Shown: positions 8,035 to 17,420, numbered from the stretch's first letter. The stretch: 46,878 bases of DNA from Methanobrevibacter_A sp964431035 (GCA_964431035.1 CAYSIF010000009.1:1-46878); one strand, 5' to 3'. Notes: generated by a model not told the origin, from the letters alone. A program made the numbers and translations.

Positions 8035-8516
8035 GCAAAAATGAAAGTCCAATTTTGAAAATATTAGCATTACCTATATCTATAATCGCAATATGTCTTG
8101 GAGTTAATATAATACTTGGTGGACATATAACTCCTGGAGGAGGATTTCAAGGCGGAGCAATGATTTCTGCAGGAATTATTTTAAGCATACTTGTTTATGG
8201 TCTTGATAAAACTCCAATTAATTTATCTCACAGTTTTATATCTGGTATTGAAAGTTTTGGAGCATTAGTATATGTTATTTTAGGATTATTAGGATTATTG
8301 TTCGCAGGCTCATTCTTGTATAATATAGGTGGAGATTTCTATAATATAGTACCTAACTTCATACAAAACATATTCAATTATCCAGACACATTAAATGCAG
8401 GAATAATCCCATACCTAAACATATCTGTAGGTATAAAAGTAATGGTAGGTTTAACTGCAATAGTAATTGCATTTTACCAATTTAAATCAATGATTGAAGG
8501 GGAAGAAGAACAATGA
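8031..8516 (+). CDS. ehbI: Energy-converting hydrogenase B subunit I (MnhB-like)
   Basis: This 161-residue protein has four membrane segments. ILGGHITPGGGFQGGAMI, about residue 30, is the diagnostic MnhB/MrpB motif. It completes the Mrp-like antiporter module inside Ehb. The gene starts within the ATGA overlap with ehbH and overlaps ehbJ by 4 bases, so this whole segment is translationally coupled. Confidence 0.9.
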   Translation: MSKNESPILKILALPISIIAICLGVNIILGGHITPGGGFQGGAMISAGIILSILVYGLDKTPINLSHSFISGIESFGALVYVILGLLGLLFAGSFLYNIGGDFYNIVPNFIQNIFNYPDTLNAGIIPYLNISVGIKVMVGLTAIVIAFYQFKSMIEGEEEQ

Positions 8517-8758
8517 TAGTGATAGGACCAATCATATTCGGATTTCTAATAGGATTTATAATAGGTACTAGATTCAAAACAAGCGGTAAAACAAATATAA
8601 ACCTAACCGCTTCAGCAATAATCTTATTACTATTATTCACAGTATTAATAGCATGGCAACTAGGCCAATTCCCATATTATAATGATTTACCAATGGCAAC
8701 TGGTTTTATATCAGCATTCATAGGTTTAATATTAGGAAATTTAATATTTAACAGATAA
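8513..8758 (+). CDS. ehbJ: Energy-converting hydrogenase B subunit J
   Basis: This 81-residue protein is made of three hydrophobic segments joined by short polar loops (GTRFKTSGKTN and QFPYYNDLPMA). No broader domain is evident; assignment rests on position between the MnhB-like ehbI and the polyferredoxin ehbK. It is probably a membrane subunit. A 68-bp A-rich spacer follows, the first real gap since ehbB. Confidence 0.8.
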   Translation: MIVIGPIIFGFLIGFIIGTRFKTSGKTNINLTASAIILLLLFTVLIAWQLGQFPYYNDLPMATGFISAFIGLILGNLIFNR

Positions 8759-8826
8759 AAAAAGAAGAAGACAAAAAAAGGAAAATAAAATAATAATTAA
8801 AAACAATTAGAGGAAGTAAAAAAATC

Positions 8827-10176
8827 ATGTATATAACAACAAATGATTGTGAAGCTCGGGCAGAGTGTATAAAAATATGTCCGACAGAAGCTATTAGGCT
8901 AATTAAAGGTAAATCTTTTAGCTGTATTACATGTGGGATATGTCATGATGCCTGTCCAAATAATGCGATATTTAAAAATAGTTATGGTGGATTTGTTGTT
9001 GATAAAGCTAAATGTAATGGCTGTGGAATATGTGAACATGCATGTCCAATAGATAGTATTCATATTGAAGATGGAACAGTAAAAGGCATATGTTCAATGT
9101 GTGGACTTTGTGAAGATATCTGTGAATATCGTGTTGACTCATTAAACATTGTAGAAAGCAACCAAACAAAATTCTTAAACAGTTTAAGAGAAACAATGCC
9201 TAAAATATCAAAGGCAAACATTCCAATTAACAAGAAAAACACTAAAGACGTAGCTAAAAGACAATGTTTAGATACAGACTATGAAAAATGTACACTCTGT
9301 GGAAGATGTGAATATTACTGTCCAACAGGCGCAATAGATGTTAAAATAGAACAAGAAGGAATATGTACAGAGTGTAACATCTGCGAAGATGTATGTCCTG
9401 TAGGAGCTATAGAAAATTCCACAATTAATACTAATAAATGTACATTATGTTTAAAATGTGTGAACGAATGCCCACACAATGCAATAAAAATTGAAGACTT
9501 CAAATTAACAATTAATAAAACCGATGAAAAAATTACAGGTTCAATAATCTCATGTTTAAACTGTGGTTTATGTGCCGACGAATATGATAGCTCTTTAAAA
9601 CGAGTTGACGGTAAACTAAGATATGATCCTATAAAAGACACTTCAGAAAACCATGAACATATTATTAAAAACTGTCCAGTTTCAATATTAAAAGAAAAAG
9701 ACTCCAAACTTAAAGGATACTGTGTATCATGTGGAAAATGTTATCAAGTATGCCAAAACGATGCACGTAAAACCAAAATCATAAAATGGGATGGAGAAAT
9801 AGAAGACAACTGCATATCCTGTGGAATATGTGTTGAAGTATGTCCAAAAGATGCAATAACATTGAAAAGAGGATCAATAGATGTAAACTTAGATAAATGT
9901 ATAATGTGTGAAACATGTGCAATACACTGTCCTAAAGATGTTATACAAAAAAGAACTGTAGCTAAAAAAGAAATATCCTCAGGATTTAACCAAATTGATG
10001 ATAATCATTGTGTTAGCTGTGGTATGTGCCAAAACATATGTCCAGAAGATGCAATAATTAATAATGATGGTAAATTCTCTGTTAATGAGGAAAAATGTAT
10101 CTATTGTGGAGCATGTAAAAATATATGTCCTGCAAATGCTTTCATATTTGAAAGAAACTTCAAAAAATTAATTTAA
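8827..10176 (+). CDS. ehbK: Energy-converting hydrogenase B polyferredoxin
   Basis: This 449-residue soluble protein holds eleven complete CxxCxxCxxxC motifs, for example CITCGICHDAC, CNGCGICEHAC, CTLCGRCEYYC, CISCGICVEVC and CIYCGACKNIC, plus two degenerate ones: the first at residues 8-18 (CEARAECIKIC) and one near residue 240 (CLNCGLCADEY) that lacks an adjacent fourth cysteine. It can therefore bind at least eleven [4Fe-4S] clusters and likely wires electrons between the hydrogenase and ferredoxin-dependent oxidoreductases. AGAGGAAG precedes the ATG. It is the sixth-from-last step before the catalytic subunits in the operon order. Confidence 0.92.
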   Translation: MYITTNDCEARAECIKICPTEAIRLIKGKSFSCITCGICHDACPNNAIFKNSYGGFVVDKAKCNGCGICEHACPIDSIHIEDGTVKGICSMCGLCEDICEYRVDSLNIVESNQTKFLNSLRETMPKISKANIPINKKNTKDVAKRQCLDTDYEKCTLCGRCEYYCPTGAIDVKIEQEGICTECNICEDVCPVGAIENSTINTNKCTLCLKCVNECPHNAIKIEDFKLTINKTDEKITGSIISCLNCGLCADEYDSSLKRVDGKLRYDPIKDTSENHEHIIKNCPVSILKEKDSKLKGYCVSCGKCYQVCQNDARKTKIIKWDGEIEDNCISCGICVEVCPKDAITLKRGSIDVNLDKCIMCETCAIHCPKDVIQKRTVAKKEISSGFNQIDDNHCVSCGMCQNICPEDAIINNDGKFSVNEEKCIYCGACKNICPANAFIFERNFKKLI

Positions 10177-10201
10177 TCCAATACAAGGGTGTTTGAGAAA
10201 A

Positions 10202-10708
10202 ATGAAAAATTTACTTAAAATATTTTTAGAAGGAATATATGGTAACTTCAAAAAGATTTTATTCGCATCAGACAGAGTAACTGATATGGAATTAAGAAAT
10301 AAAATCGTATCTGGCGAAGTTAAACCAACAGATAAGGTATCTCGTACTTGTATTGGTTGTGGTGGTTGTGCAAATGTATGCCCAACAAATGCAATTACTA
10401 TGAAACCATTACAAAATCCTGTAGAACTTGATGATGGGTGGATTATTAAAGAAGTTCCAGAATTATCCTCTGACAAATGTGTTGTATGTTACTGGTGTCA
10501 TGATTTCTGCCCAGTATATGCATTATATGAGGAACCAGGTTCTATCCATCCAAATGATGTTGGAAATTATGAAGCAAGTAAAGATAGGATTGTTAATAAG
10601 CCATATAAAATTCCAGAAGATAAAATCTTATTAGTAACTCAATATATGAATGATAAAAACATGGCTGACTTTTTAAAGAATAAAAATAATAGTGACGAGG
10701 AGATATAA
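10202..10708 (+). CDS. ehbL: Energy-converting hydrogenase B ferredoxin subunit (NuoI-like)
   Basis: About 168 residues with two [4Fe-4S] motifs, CIGCGGCANVCP and CVVCYWCHDFCP, in the layout of the NuoI/MbhN-type integral ferredoxin of group 4 hydrogenases. The N-terminus (MKNLLKIFLEGIYGNF) is amphipathic and may sit on the membrane. An in-frame TTG at 10193 is too close to GGGTG at 10187-10191; the ATG at 10202 has normal spacing and is preferred. Its stop codon abuts the start of ehbM. Confidence 0.9.
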   Translation: MKNLLKIFLEGIYGNFKKILFASDRVTDMELRNKIVSGEVKPTDKVSRTCIGCGGCANVCPTNAITMKPLQNPVELDDGWIIKEVPELSSDKCVVCYWCHDFCPVYALYEEPGSIHPNDVGNYEASKDRIVNKPYKIPEDKILLVTQYMNDKNMADFLKNKNNSDEEI

Positions 10709-11155
10709 ATGGGTTTAAAATCATTTTCAAGATCTAAATCAATTCATATAATGCTAGTCTATACTGGCGGATGTAATGGTTGTGATATAGAAATAGTTAA
10801 TGCTGTTTTATCTCCTAAATTTGATTTAGAACAGTATAATGTATTTCTAACATGGAATCCTCGTGAAGCAGATATACTTGTAGTTACCGGACCAGTAACC
10901 CATCAAAACAGAAAACCTTTAGAAGAAATCTATGCTTCAATACCAGATCCTAAATTAGTTGTTGCAGCAGGAAGCTGTGCACTAATGGGAGGAGTATACA
11001 AGAATATTCATGGAGACATACCATCTGAAGAAATTGAAGGTCCAGTTGACAATGTTATTCCAGTTGATGCTAAAGTACCTGGATGCGCTTGCAGACCACA
11101 AGATATTATATCAGCTGTTGTTTCAGCTTTACCAAGTTTAATAAATGCAGATTAA
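10709..11155 (+). CDS. ehbM: Energy-converting hydrogenase B small subunit (NuoB-like)
   Basis: This 148-residue protein is the [NiFe] hydrogenase small subunit of the group 4 type. It carries YTGGCNGCDIEI (two cysteine ligands), VVTGPVTHQN, AAGSCALMGG (third ligand) and VPGCACRPQDI (fourth ligand) for the proximal [4Fe-4S] cluster. It passes electrons from the NiFe centre in EhbN to EhbL. GACGAGGAG lies just upstream, inside the ehbL end. Confidence 0.94.
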   Translation: MGLKSFSRSKSIHIMLVYTGGCNGCDIEIVNAVLSPKFDLEQYNVFLTWNPREADILVVTGPVTHQNRKPLEEIYASIPDPKLVVAAGSCALMGGVYKNIHGDIPSEEIEGPVDNVIPVDAKVPGCACRPQDIISAVVSALPSLINAD

Positions 11156-11202
11156 AAAAGAAACAGATAAGGATTAATAGTAACTAGGAGGGAATACTTA
11201 AA

Positions 11203-12360
11203 ATGGAAGAGAAAAAAGCTAAAAAGGATGAAGTAATAGAAACTGAAATCCAAATGGGGACAGTTCACCCAGCAGCTTTAGAACCATACCGTGTTAGATT
11301 CTTCGTTGAAGATGAAATAATTAAAGATGCAGAAATAACAGTTGGTGTTAACCATAGAGGTATAGAAAGAATAATGGAAGGACTACCTGTAGAAAAAGCT
11401 AATGCATTAACAGAAAAAATCTGTGGAATATGTTCCAATTCTCATGTATGGAATTCAGTTAGAACGGCAGAAAAAGGATTAAACATTGAAGTACCAGAAA
11501 GAGCAGTCTACATAAGAGTTATAATGGGTGAACTAGAAAGATTACACAGTCACTTCCTCTACTTAGCTCATGGATGTGAAGTACTAGGACATGAAACATT
11601 TTCAATGAGAGCATTCTACATGAGAGAAACAATCATGGAACTACTCAACATGATTGGAGGAAACAGAGTACAATATGGATGCTCAATAATCGGAGGAGTT
11701 CGTCCAAGATGTGAACTAGATGAAAATCGAATAACACGTATAAAAGAAGGAATGAATGCAACAGAAAAAGCATTAACAGATTTTGCAGATAGATTCACAC
11801 ATGACGAAATAGTAATGTCAAGAATAACAGGAATAGGAGTACTACCTCAAAAACAAGCAATAAAACTTGATGTAACCGGGCCATGTTTAAGAGCAACAGG
11901 AGTTAAATACGACTTAAGATTTAAAATGTACGAATATGAAAACTTCGACTTTGAATTAATAACACAACCTGACGGAGATGTTAAATCAAGCATATTAATG
12001 AGAGTACTAGAATCCTTCGAATCAATAAAAATAATAAGACAAGCCATTAAAAACATTCCAGAAGGACCAATAACAAACAGAAACTGGGAAATGTTTGACA
12101 CAGATATTATAAAATCATACATAGAAGTTCCACGAGGAAGACTATACCATTCATATGCAATTGAAGATGGAAGAATAAGAGGCTCAATAATAAGAACACC
12201 ATCATTAGCTAACATAGGAGCTATGCAATATGCATGTATAGGAGACTCCATAACAGATGGACAACTATGTATTGTTCAATCAGACCCTTGTTTCACATGC
12301 ACAGACAGAGCAGTTGAAATCATACATCTTGATAAAAACAAAAGAGGTGAAATGAGATAA
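11203..12360 (+). CDS. ehbN: Energy-converting hydrogenase B large subunit (NiFe, NuoD-like)
   Basis: This 385-residue protein carries the catalytic NiFe site: ICGICSNSH about residue 76 and DPCFTCTDRA near residue 367 provide the two CxxC pairs. RGIERIMEG, ERLHSHFLYLAHGCE and the region MGAMQYACIGD-like near the C-terminus fit the group 4 family. Only about 18 residues follow the last motif, so a protease-cleaved C-terminal extension, if any, would be short. AGGAGGGAA precedes the ATG. The gene overlaps ehbO by one base (TAATG). Confidence 0.94.
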   Translation: MEEKKAKKDEVIETEIQMGTVHPAALEPYRVRFFVEDEIIKDAEITVGVNHRGIERIMEGLPVEKANALTEKICGICSNSHVWNSVRTAEKGLNIEVPERAVYIRVIMGELERLHSHFLYLAHGCEVLGHETFSMRAFYMRETIMELLNMIGGNRVQYGCSIIGGVRPRCELDENRITRIKEGMNATEKALTDFADRFTHDEIVMSRITGIGVLPQKQAIKLDVTGPCLRATGVKYDLRFKMYEYENFDFELITQPDGDVKSSILMRVLESFESIKIIRQAIKNIPEGPITNRNWEMFDTDIIKSYIEVPRGRLYHSYAIEDGRIRGSIIRTPSLANIGAMQYACIGDSITDGQLCIVQSDPCFTCTDRAVEIIHLDKNKRGEMR

Positions 12361-13364
12361 TGTCTTACATTACTGCATTATACCCAATACTAGCCGTAAT
12401 AGTAACAATAATAGTTGCAATAATAATAGGTTCAATCCTACCTGGATTTGAACGAAAATATATCCATGCAAGAATACAACAAAGAGTAGGACCTAGTGTA
12501 TTAAGTCCAGGATTATTCTCAATACTAAAATTCTTATTTAAAAAAGATACAACGGTTAAATCCCCAAGCCCAGGATTATATAAATCATTACCTATAATCT
12601 GCCTATTAGCAATAATACTCATACTCATAACACTAACTCCAGAAAATTATGTACTATTAAGTTTCGCAAGCATTATAGCAATAGTAGGATTTTTAAAATT
12701 AGAAGAAATCTGTTATGTTTTAATGGGAGCACTTTCAAAATCTGTTATGTCTGGAAACATGCCATTTGAAGACAAAGCGATAGGATCAAAAAGACCAGAA
12801 ACAAATGTAAGTTTCTTGGAAGATTTAAGCTCAAACCGTTCAATAAGATTAATAGTATTCGGATCATTCCCATTATACTTATCCTTATTCATACCAGTAG
12901 TACTATCTAAAAGCATATACTTAACAGATATTGTAAGAATCCAACAACTAAACGGACCATTCTTCTTCACAGTACCAGGAATAATAGGAACAATAGTATT
13001 CTTAATAGGATACATAATACTATTAAATGAATACCCATTCAACATACTAAAAGCAAAAGCAGATGTTATCGAAGGACCTTACATGGAATACTCCTCAGAT
13101 TCAAGAGCATTTGTCTACTTAAACAAAGGTTTACTAATGTTCACATTAGCAGCCTTATTCAGTGTACTATACCTAGGATTACCATTAAACATCTTATCCT
13201 GGAAAATACTCATAACAATAATAGTATCATTCATATTCCCAGTACTAGCAGGAATACTAGGAGCATTCTCCCCAGTTTTCACATTCAGACAATTCTACCC
13301 AGTAGTAATAGTAAGCTCATTATTAGGAGTATTAGGAATTATAATAAGTCTATTCATAATCTAA
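12360..13364 (+). CDS. ehbO: Energy-converting hydrogenase B membrane anchor (NuoH-like)
   Basis: This 334-residue polytopic protein has about eight membrane helices. PGFERKYIHARIQQRVGPS near residue 27 is the NuoH/complex-I-subunit-1 signature at the quinone-site equivalent, and FNILKAKADVIEGPYMEYSS near residue 225 matches the second NuoH signature (E.P.DL.EGE region). It joins the soluble hydrogenase to the antiporter arm. The stop is 33 bp before ehbP. Confidence 0.92.
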   Translation: MSYITALYPILAVIVTIIVAIIIGSILPGFERKYIHARIQQRVGPSVLSPGLFSILKFLFKKDTTVKSPSPGLYKSLPIICLLAIILILITLTPENYVLLSFASIIAIVGFLKLEEICYVLMGALSKSVMSGNMPFEDKAIGSKRPETNVSFLEDLSSNRSIRLIVFGSFPLYLSLFIPVVLSKSIYLTDIVRIQQLNGPFFFTVPGIIGTIVFLIGYIILLNEYPFNILKAKADVIEGPYMEYSSDSRAFVYLNKGLLMFTLAALFSVLYLGLPLNILSWKILITIIVSFIFPVLAGILGAFSPVFTFRQFYPVVIVSSLLGVLGIIISLFII

Positions 13365-13397
13365 AAAAAATATAAAAAACAAAAAGGTGATTTATAC

Positions 13398-13643
13398 ATG
13401 AAATTTGTTGTAAGACCACATCACATGTTAAGTCTTGGAGGATATATTGTAGAACAAACATTCCCATACAGAAATCTAATAGTAATCAATAAAACCTCAG
13501 AACACATAAAAATAGAAGTTCCAGTTTTTGAAGAATCATGGATTAAAGAGCATGAAGAATTAGGACTAGAAATCATCCCAGTTAAAGCCGAAGATAATTA
13601 TCTGGTAATGTATAAAAAAGCACGTATGAAACTAGCAGAATAA
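13398..13643 (+). CDS. ehbP: Energy-converting hydrogenase B subunit P
   Basis: This 81-residue soluble protein begins MKFVVRPHHMLSLGGYIVE and has no recognisable cofactor motif or membrane segment. The only support for the name is its conserved place after the NuoH-like subunit and its size. It may be an assembly or regulatory component. AAAGGTGAT sits 8 bases before the ATG. Confidence 0.82.
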   Translation: MKFVVRPHHMLSLGGYIVEQTFPYRNLIVINKTSEHIKIEVPVFEESWIKEHEELGLEIIPVKAEDNYLVMYKKARMKLAE

Positions 13644-13662
13644 AAAAAAGAATAAGATAAAC

Positions 13663-14322
13663 ATGACAAATTTTTTCCTAACAATAGAAACATATGAAAA
13701 CAAAGGGGTTCTTGACGAAATAACAGAAATATTCTCAGAACACGGTATAAACATTTTATATGCACATGTCTACATAAGAAAAAACAATATAGGATCTGTA
13801 AATGTAAACCTTGAACATGTAGATGATATAAATAAACTAATAGAAGATTTAAACAAATCAAAAAGTGTTAAAAGCATATCTATACGAGGATCACTAAACG
13901 ACATATATGGAAAACGTGTTCTAATATTTGGTGGAGGAGCACAAGTATCACAAGTAGCATTAGGAGCAATAACAGAAGCAGACCGCCATAATATCAGAGG
14001 AGAAAGAATAAGTATAGATACAATACCATTAGTTGGGGAAGAAGATATAGCAGAAGCAGTTGACGCATTATCACTACTTCCAAGAGTCAAAGCACTAGTT
14101 CTAGCAGGATCAATAATGGGTGGAAAAATAACAGATGCAATAAAAAAAGTGAAAAAAGAACACCCTGACTTATTAGTAATAAGTTTAAACATGGTTGGAA
14201 GTGCAGCAAAATCAGCAGATTTAATAGTAACAGACCCAATACAAGCAGGGGTAATGGCAGTTATGGCTGTTGCAAATACAGCAGTATTTGATATAAATAA
14301 ATTAGATACAAATAAAATATAA
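13663..14322 (+). CDS. ehbQ: Energy-converting hydrogenase B subunit Q, ACT domain protein
   Basis: This 219-residue soluble protein has an N-terminal ACT-like domain (about residues 1-80, FLTIETYENKGVLDEITEIF and a second half ending IRGSLN) followed by a DUF5612-type domain with VLIFGGGAQVSQVALG and LVLAGSIMGGKITDAI. ACT domains usually bind small ligands, often amino acids, so EhbQ may sense metabolite state for an anabolic hydrogenase; that is inference. It is the last gene of the operon. Its TAA stop (14320-14322) directly abuts the stop codon of the convergent gene at 14323. Confidence 0.86.
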   Translation: MTNFFLTIETYENKGVLDEITEIFSEHGINILYAHVYIRKNNIGSVNVNLEHVDDINKLIEDLNKSKSVKSISIRGSLNDIYGKRVLIFGGGAQVSQVALGAITEADRHNIRGERISIDTIPLVGEEDIAEAVDALSLLPRVKALVLAGSIMGGKITDAIKKVKKEHPDLLVISLNMVGSAAKSADLIVTDPIQAGVMAVMAVANTAVFDINKLDTNKI

Positions 14323-15414
14323 TTAAACAGGACTTTCCTCTAATTTAATAAACTCATCTAAAGATTCTCTAGTTGTTCCAACAACAACACGATAATAAAA
14401 TTCCTCTCCTCGTGTAACTTTTTCAACTTTTCCACGAGAAATAACCTTCTCACCTTCTAAAACCTCACCAGCATAAGTATGGGTAAAACTAGCAAGACTA
14501 GAAATTGGATACTCAACACCACTAACATGCTCAACCTCAACAACATCATAAACAGCAGGATTATCAAAAGATTCTAAAGCATTACTAATAGTACATTTAA
14601 TAGTAGTATTACCTAAAGGCTCATAAACAGTATCACCATAAAAACCATCAATCTCATCATAAGCCTTTGTAGCTAAAATATCAAATAAAACATTATCAAT
14701 AAGTCCACGATTACTTTTTCTATTCTCATACCAAACAAACTCATCTTTACTTAAACTATCATCTTTTATACGCTTATGATAAACCTTTTCAAAAAATTCA
14801 TCATTAATACTATTCAAGGTAACAGTCTTATTAAGCTCACTTATCTCAACTTCCACATTTTTATACTTTTTAAAAGCATTAATAGCGGCTCTATGATTTT
14901 TAAGACCATAAACAACAAAATCTAAATCAGAAGTTCCCTTTTTCTGCAAATTAGGACAAATTGAACCAGAAATACCAAGATCCTCATAATCAATACCAGC
15001 AATATAATGGAAAAAATCAGATAAATCAATCAATTTAGAAAATAACTCTTCTTTTTCATTTAAAACTTCACCAGAATTAATTTTAGGAATATATTCTTCT
15101 CTTATTTCAGATAATCTGTCCTGAGGACGTATAATCTTTTTTATTTTATCTAAAGGAACACCCATCATTTCTTCAACTTGTGTAACTTCATCATAAAATA
15201 AATATTCAGGATAATTCTTTCTTAAATAAGTATAAGCTTGATTAGAATCAACTTTAGAATATTTAACACCATTTAACTCACGATCACCATCTGCACATGG
15301 CACATATCTTAAAAAACAAATCACTTTACCTTCAGGATGTAAATAATTAGTTGATGCAAAAAATAAATCATCTACAGTTTGAATAAAATCACGTGTTCTA
15401 GGAGTTCTATCCAT
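14323..15414 (-). CDS. Predicted nucleotidyltransferase (Pol beta fold)
   Basis: About 363 residues. In the middle (about residue 150) LGISGSICPNLQKKGTSDLDFVVYG has the GS..(x9)..SDLD arrangement of the DNA polymerase beta-type nucleotidyltransferase superfamily, where the two aspartates bind metal. It resembles an archaeal COG1665-like group of predicted nucleotidyltransferases; substrate unknown. The longest frame starts at TTG 15423, but AGAGG lies only two bases before it; the ATG at 15414 with 11-base spacing gives MDRTPRTRDF and is preferred. It is convergent with ehbQ with no spacer at all. Confidence 0.72.
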   Translation of the reverse strand: MDRTPRTRDFIQTVDDLFFASTNYLHPEGKVICFLRYVPCADGDRELNGVKYSKVDSNQAYTYLRKNYPEYLFYDEVTQVEEMMGVPLDKIKKIIRPQDRLSEIREEYIPKINSGEVLNEKEELFSKLIDLSDFFHYIAGIDYEDLGISGSICPNLQKKGTSDLDFVVYGLKNHRAAINAFKKYKNVEVEISELNKTVTLNSINDEFFEKVYHKRIKDDSLSKDEFVWYENRKSNRGLIDNVLFDILATKAYDEIDGFYGDTVYEPLGNTTIKCTISNALESFDNPAVYDVVEVEHVSGVEYPISSLASFTHTYAGEVLEGEKVISRGKVEKVTRGEEFYYRVVVGTTRESLDEFIKLEESPV

Positions 15415-15561
15415 TTTTAACAAAACCTCTTAAAAAATAAATAATAATTATTATAGTTTCAATAATTTAATTAGTAATTATAAATTTTGTTACTTATAAA
15501 AATTATATTAAAATAACAAAAAAATTATAAATTATCACTAAAAAAAGGGGTGATTAAAAAT

Positions 15562-16221
15562 ATGGATAAAAAAAAGTTAGATAGAAAAGTGGAATATTCT
15601 ATTAATAAGAATAAATACAAAGTAGAGCGAAAAATCAAGAACAATAATAAAATTAAATATGTGGGCTGTTGTTGTTTAGCAATACTATTAATAGCAGCTA
15701 TTGGAAGTATAATGAGTCATGATAGAAACACAGAAACCACAACAAACACCACAACAAACACCACAGAAAATAAAACAATAACAAATACGAATAACACTAA
15801 TACTACTAATAATACAAACAACACAAAAACATTATATATTCCTGCAGGGACTGAAATTACATATTATGGCCCAGATACAATTGTAAGTGAATATGGGTAT
15901 CAATATTCGATAGATATAGGTAATTCCACATATTATTTATCACATCCTTTAGCAGAAAAACTTGCTAGATATTCATCTCAGTTTGCAGCATTTCATGATC
16001 AAACAAGAGTAGTGGGTCATGATGATACTGTAGAATATGAAGGATGGTATGGTTTTAATAGAGTATATGTTGTAACAGAATATGAGGAAGACACGACTAT
16101 TACTACTTTAACTATAGATAAATCATTTATGATAGAATGGGAAATAGGAACTGTTATTTATAATACTCATGCAAAAGTTGTAACTGATATCTTAACAAAA
16201 AATGGAAATAAAATAGATTAA
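15562..16221 (+). CDS. Membrane-anchored surface protein with Asn/Thr-rich stalk, unknown function
   Basis: About 219 residues. A basic N-terminus (about 35 residues, many Lys and Asn) is followed by one membrane segment (YVGCCCLAILLIAAIGSIM) and an Asn/Thr-rich linker of about 40 residues with many NTT/NNT sequons, typical of a glycosylated stalk. The C-terminal 120 residues form a folded extracellular domain (HPLAEKLARYSSQFAAFHDQ and following beta-rich sequence). I recognise no family. GGGGTGAT at 15547-15554 makes the ATG at 15562 the likely start rather than GTG 15550. It stands alone, divergent from the nucleotidyltransferase gene. Confidence 0.68.
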   Translation: MDKKKLDRKVEYSINKNKYKVERKIKNNNKIKYVGCCCLAILLIAAIGSIMSHDRNTETTTNTTTNTTENKTITNTNNTNTTNNTNNTKTLYIPAGTEITYYGPDTIVSEYGYQYSIDIGNSTYYLSHPLAEKLARYSSQFAAFHDQTRVVGHDDTVEYEGWYGFNRVYVVTEYEEDTTITTLTIDKSFMIEWEIGTVIYNTHAKVVTDILTKNGNKID

Positions 16222-16263
16222 AATTATTATTAAATATTATAAAAAACTAAAATTAATAGTATT

Positions 16264-16857
16264 ATGGAAATTACATACAAATATATTAATGAAAAATTTG
16301 CATATGATGGAAGCCAAATAAACCCCTCATGGGCATTTAAAAAATATGGAATAAAAGGTTCTTCAATTATAGCATGGAGAGGTCCAGTAAATATCACTCC
16401 AGATAACTTAAAAGATTTTGCAGATGTAGGTTTAGAAATTAAATCAAATGAAATGATAAATGTTATCTGTGAATTTTTTGACACTCAACCTGCAAATATT
16501 AGAATGGCATATATGAGACAAAGACTTTTAGTCCTAATATTCTGTGAAGAATTAAAAAAATTAAATGTTGAATATTCTCGTGAAGGTGATGATGTTTACG
16601 TTAATGGGGCTAAATTAACAATATCCATAGCTTCAGTATCTATAAGTTCTATGAAAATACATTTTGCATTTAATATCCAAGATAAAGGAACACCTGATGT
16701 ACTAGAAACCATAGGAATATTTGAAGTGAAAAATACTGAAGGAAAAACAATATGCAATGAAGATAATCTAGTAGATTTCATAAATACAGTTATAAATAAT
16801 TATATCAATGAATTAAAAACTATTGAATTAGATATTAGTAAAACAGACACATTATAA
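16264..16857 (+). CDS. DUF366 family protein
   Basis: This 197-residue soluble protein fits the archaeal DUF366 family as I remember it: an N-terminal YDGSQINPSWAFKKYGIKGSS stretch, a central MRQRLLVLIFCEEL helix, EGDDVY, and SISSMKIHFAFNIQ followed by GTPDVLETIGI. Function is unknown. It lies 32 bp upstream of queD and in the same direction as queD and queE, so a role in the 7-deazaguanine pathway is a reasonable guess from context only. No clear ribosome-binding site precedes the ATG. Confidence 0.75.
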   Translation: MEITYKYINEKFAYDGSQINPSWAFKKYGIKGSSIIAWRGPVNITPDNLKDFADVGLEIKSNEMINVICEFFDTQPANIRMAYMRQRLLVLIFCEELKKLNVEYSREGDDVYVNGAKLTISIASVSISSMKIHFAFNIQDKGTPDVLETIGIFEVKNTEGKTICNEDNLVDFINTVINNYINELKTIELDISKTDTL

Positions 16858-16889
16858 AAAAAATTATTCAATGGGAGGATTCTAAAAGA

Positions 16890-17405
16890 ATGAAAATATT
16901 AGTTAATGGAATAAATGCTAATTTAAGATTCTCATCAGCTCACCTAATACCAACTCACGAATCATGTGGTTACATTCATGGCCACTCTTACTTTGTAGAT
17001 GTAGAAATAGAAGGTGAAAGAGCAGGAGAATTTGACTTTGTAGTTGACTTTAAAGATGTTAAAAAATCTTTAAGAACAATATGTGACAGTCTAGACCACA
17101 GACTTCTAATACCAATTTACAATAAACATATAGAATTTAAAGATATAAATGAAGATGAAAAAAGCATTGAACGTTTAGAAAAAGAGGAAAAAATACAATT
17201 CCATATAAATAAAAAAGGATACACAATACCAAAAGAAGATTGCATACTACTACCTCTTAAAACAAGTTCAGCAGAAGATTTAGCAATATACTTTGCAGAA
17301 AAATTATCCCAAGACCTAAAAGATAAATACAACAATCTAACCAGCATATCCGCTTGTGTTAATGAAGGAATAGGTCAAGGAGCATTATACACAAAAGAAT
17401 TATAA
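16890..17405 (+). CDS. queD: 6-carboxytetrahydropterin synthase / PTPS-family protein
   Basis: This 171-residue protein is a member of the 6-pyruvoyltetrahydropterin synthase family. FSSAHLIPTHESCGYIHGHSY contains the three zinc histidines and a cysteine in the CxxxHGH position used by QueD. DFVVDFKDVKK and LDHRLLIP complete the active site, and near the C-terminus VNEG is the pterin-anchoring glutamate region. It should convert 7,8-dihydroneopterin triphosphate to 6-carboxytetrahydropterin for preQ0 and archaeosine. An insertion of about 30 charged residues (after IPIYNKH) makes it longer than E. coli QueD. GGGAGGATT precedes the ATG; queE follows after 15 bp. Confidence 0.86.
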   Translation: MKILVNGINANLRFSSAHLIPTHESCGYIHGHSYFVDVEIEGERAGEFDFVVDFKDVKKSLRTICDSLDHRLLIPIYNKHIEFKDINEDEKSIERLEKEEKIQFHINKKGYTIPKEDCILLPLKTSSAEDLAIYFAEKLSQDLKDKYNNLTSISACVNEGIGQGALYTKEL

Positions 17406-17420
17406 AAGGATTATATAATT

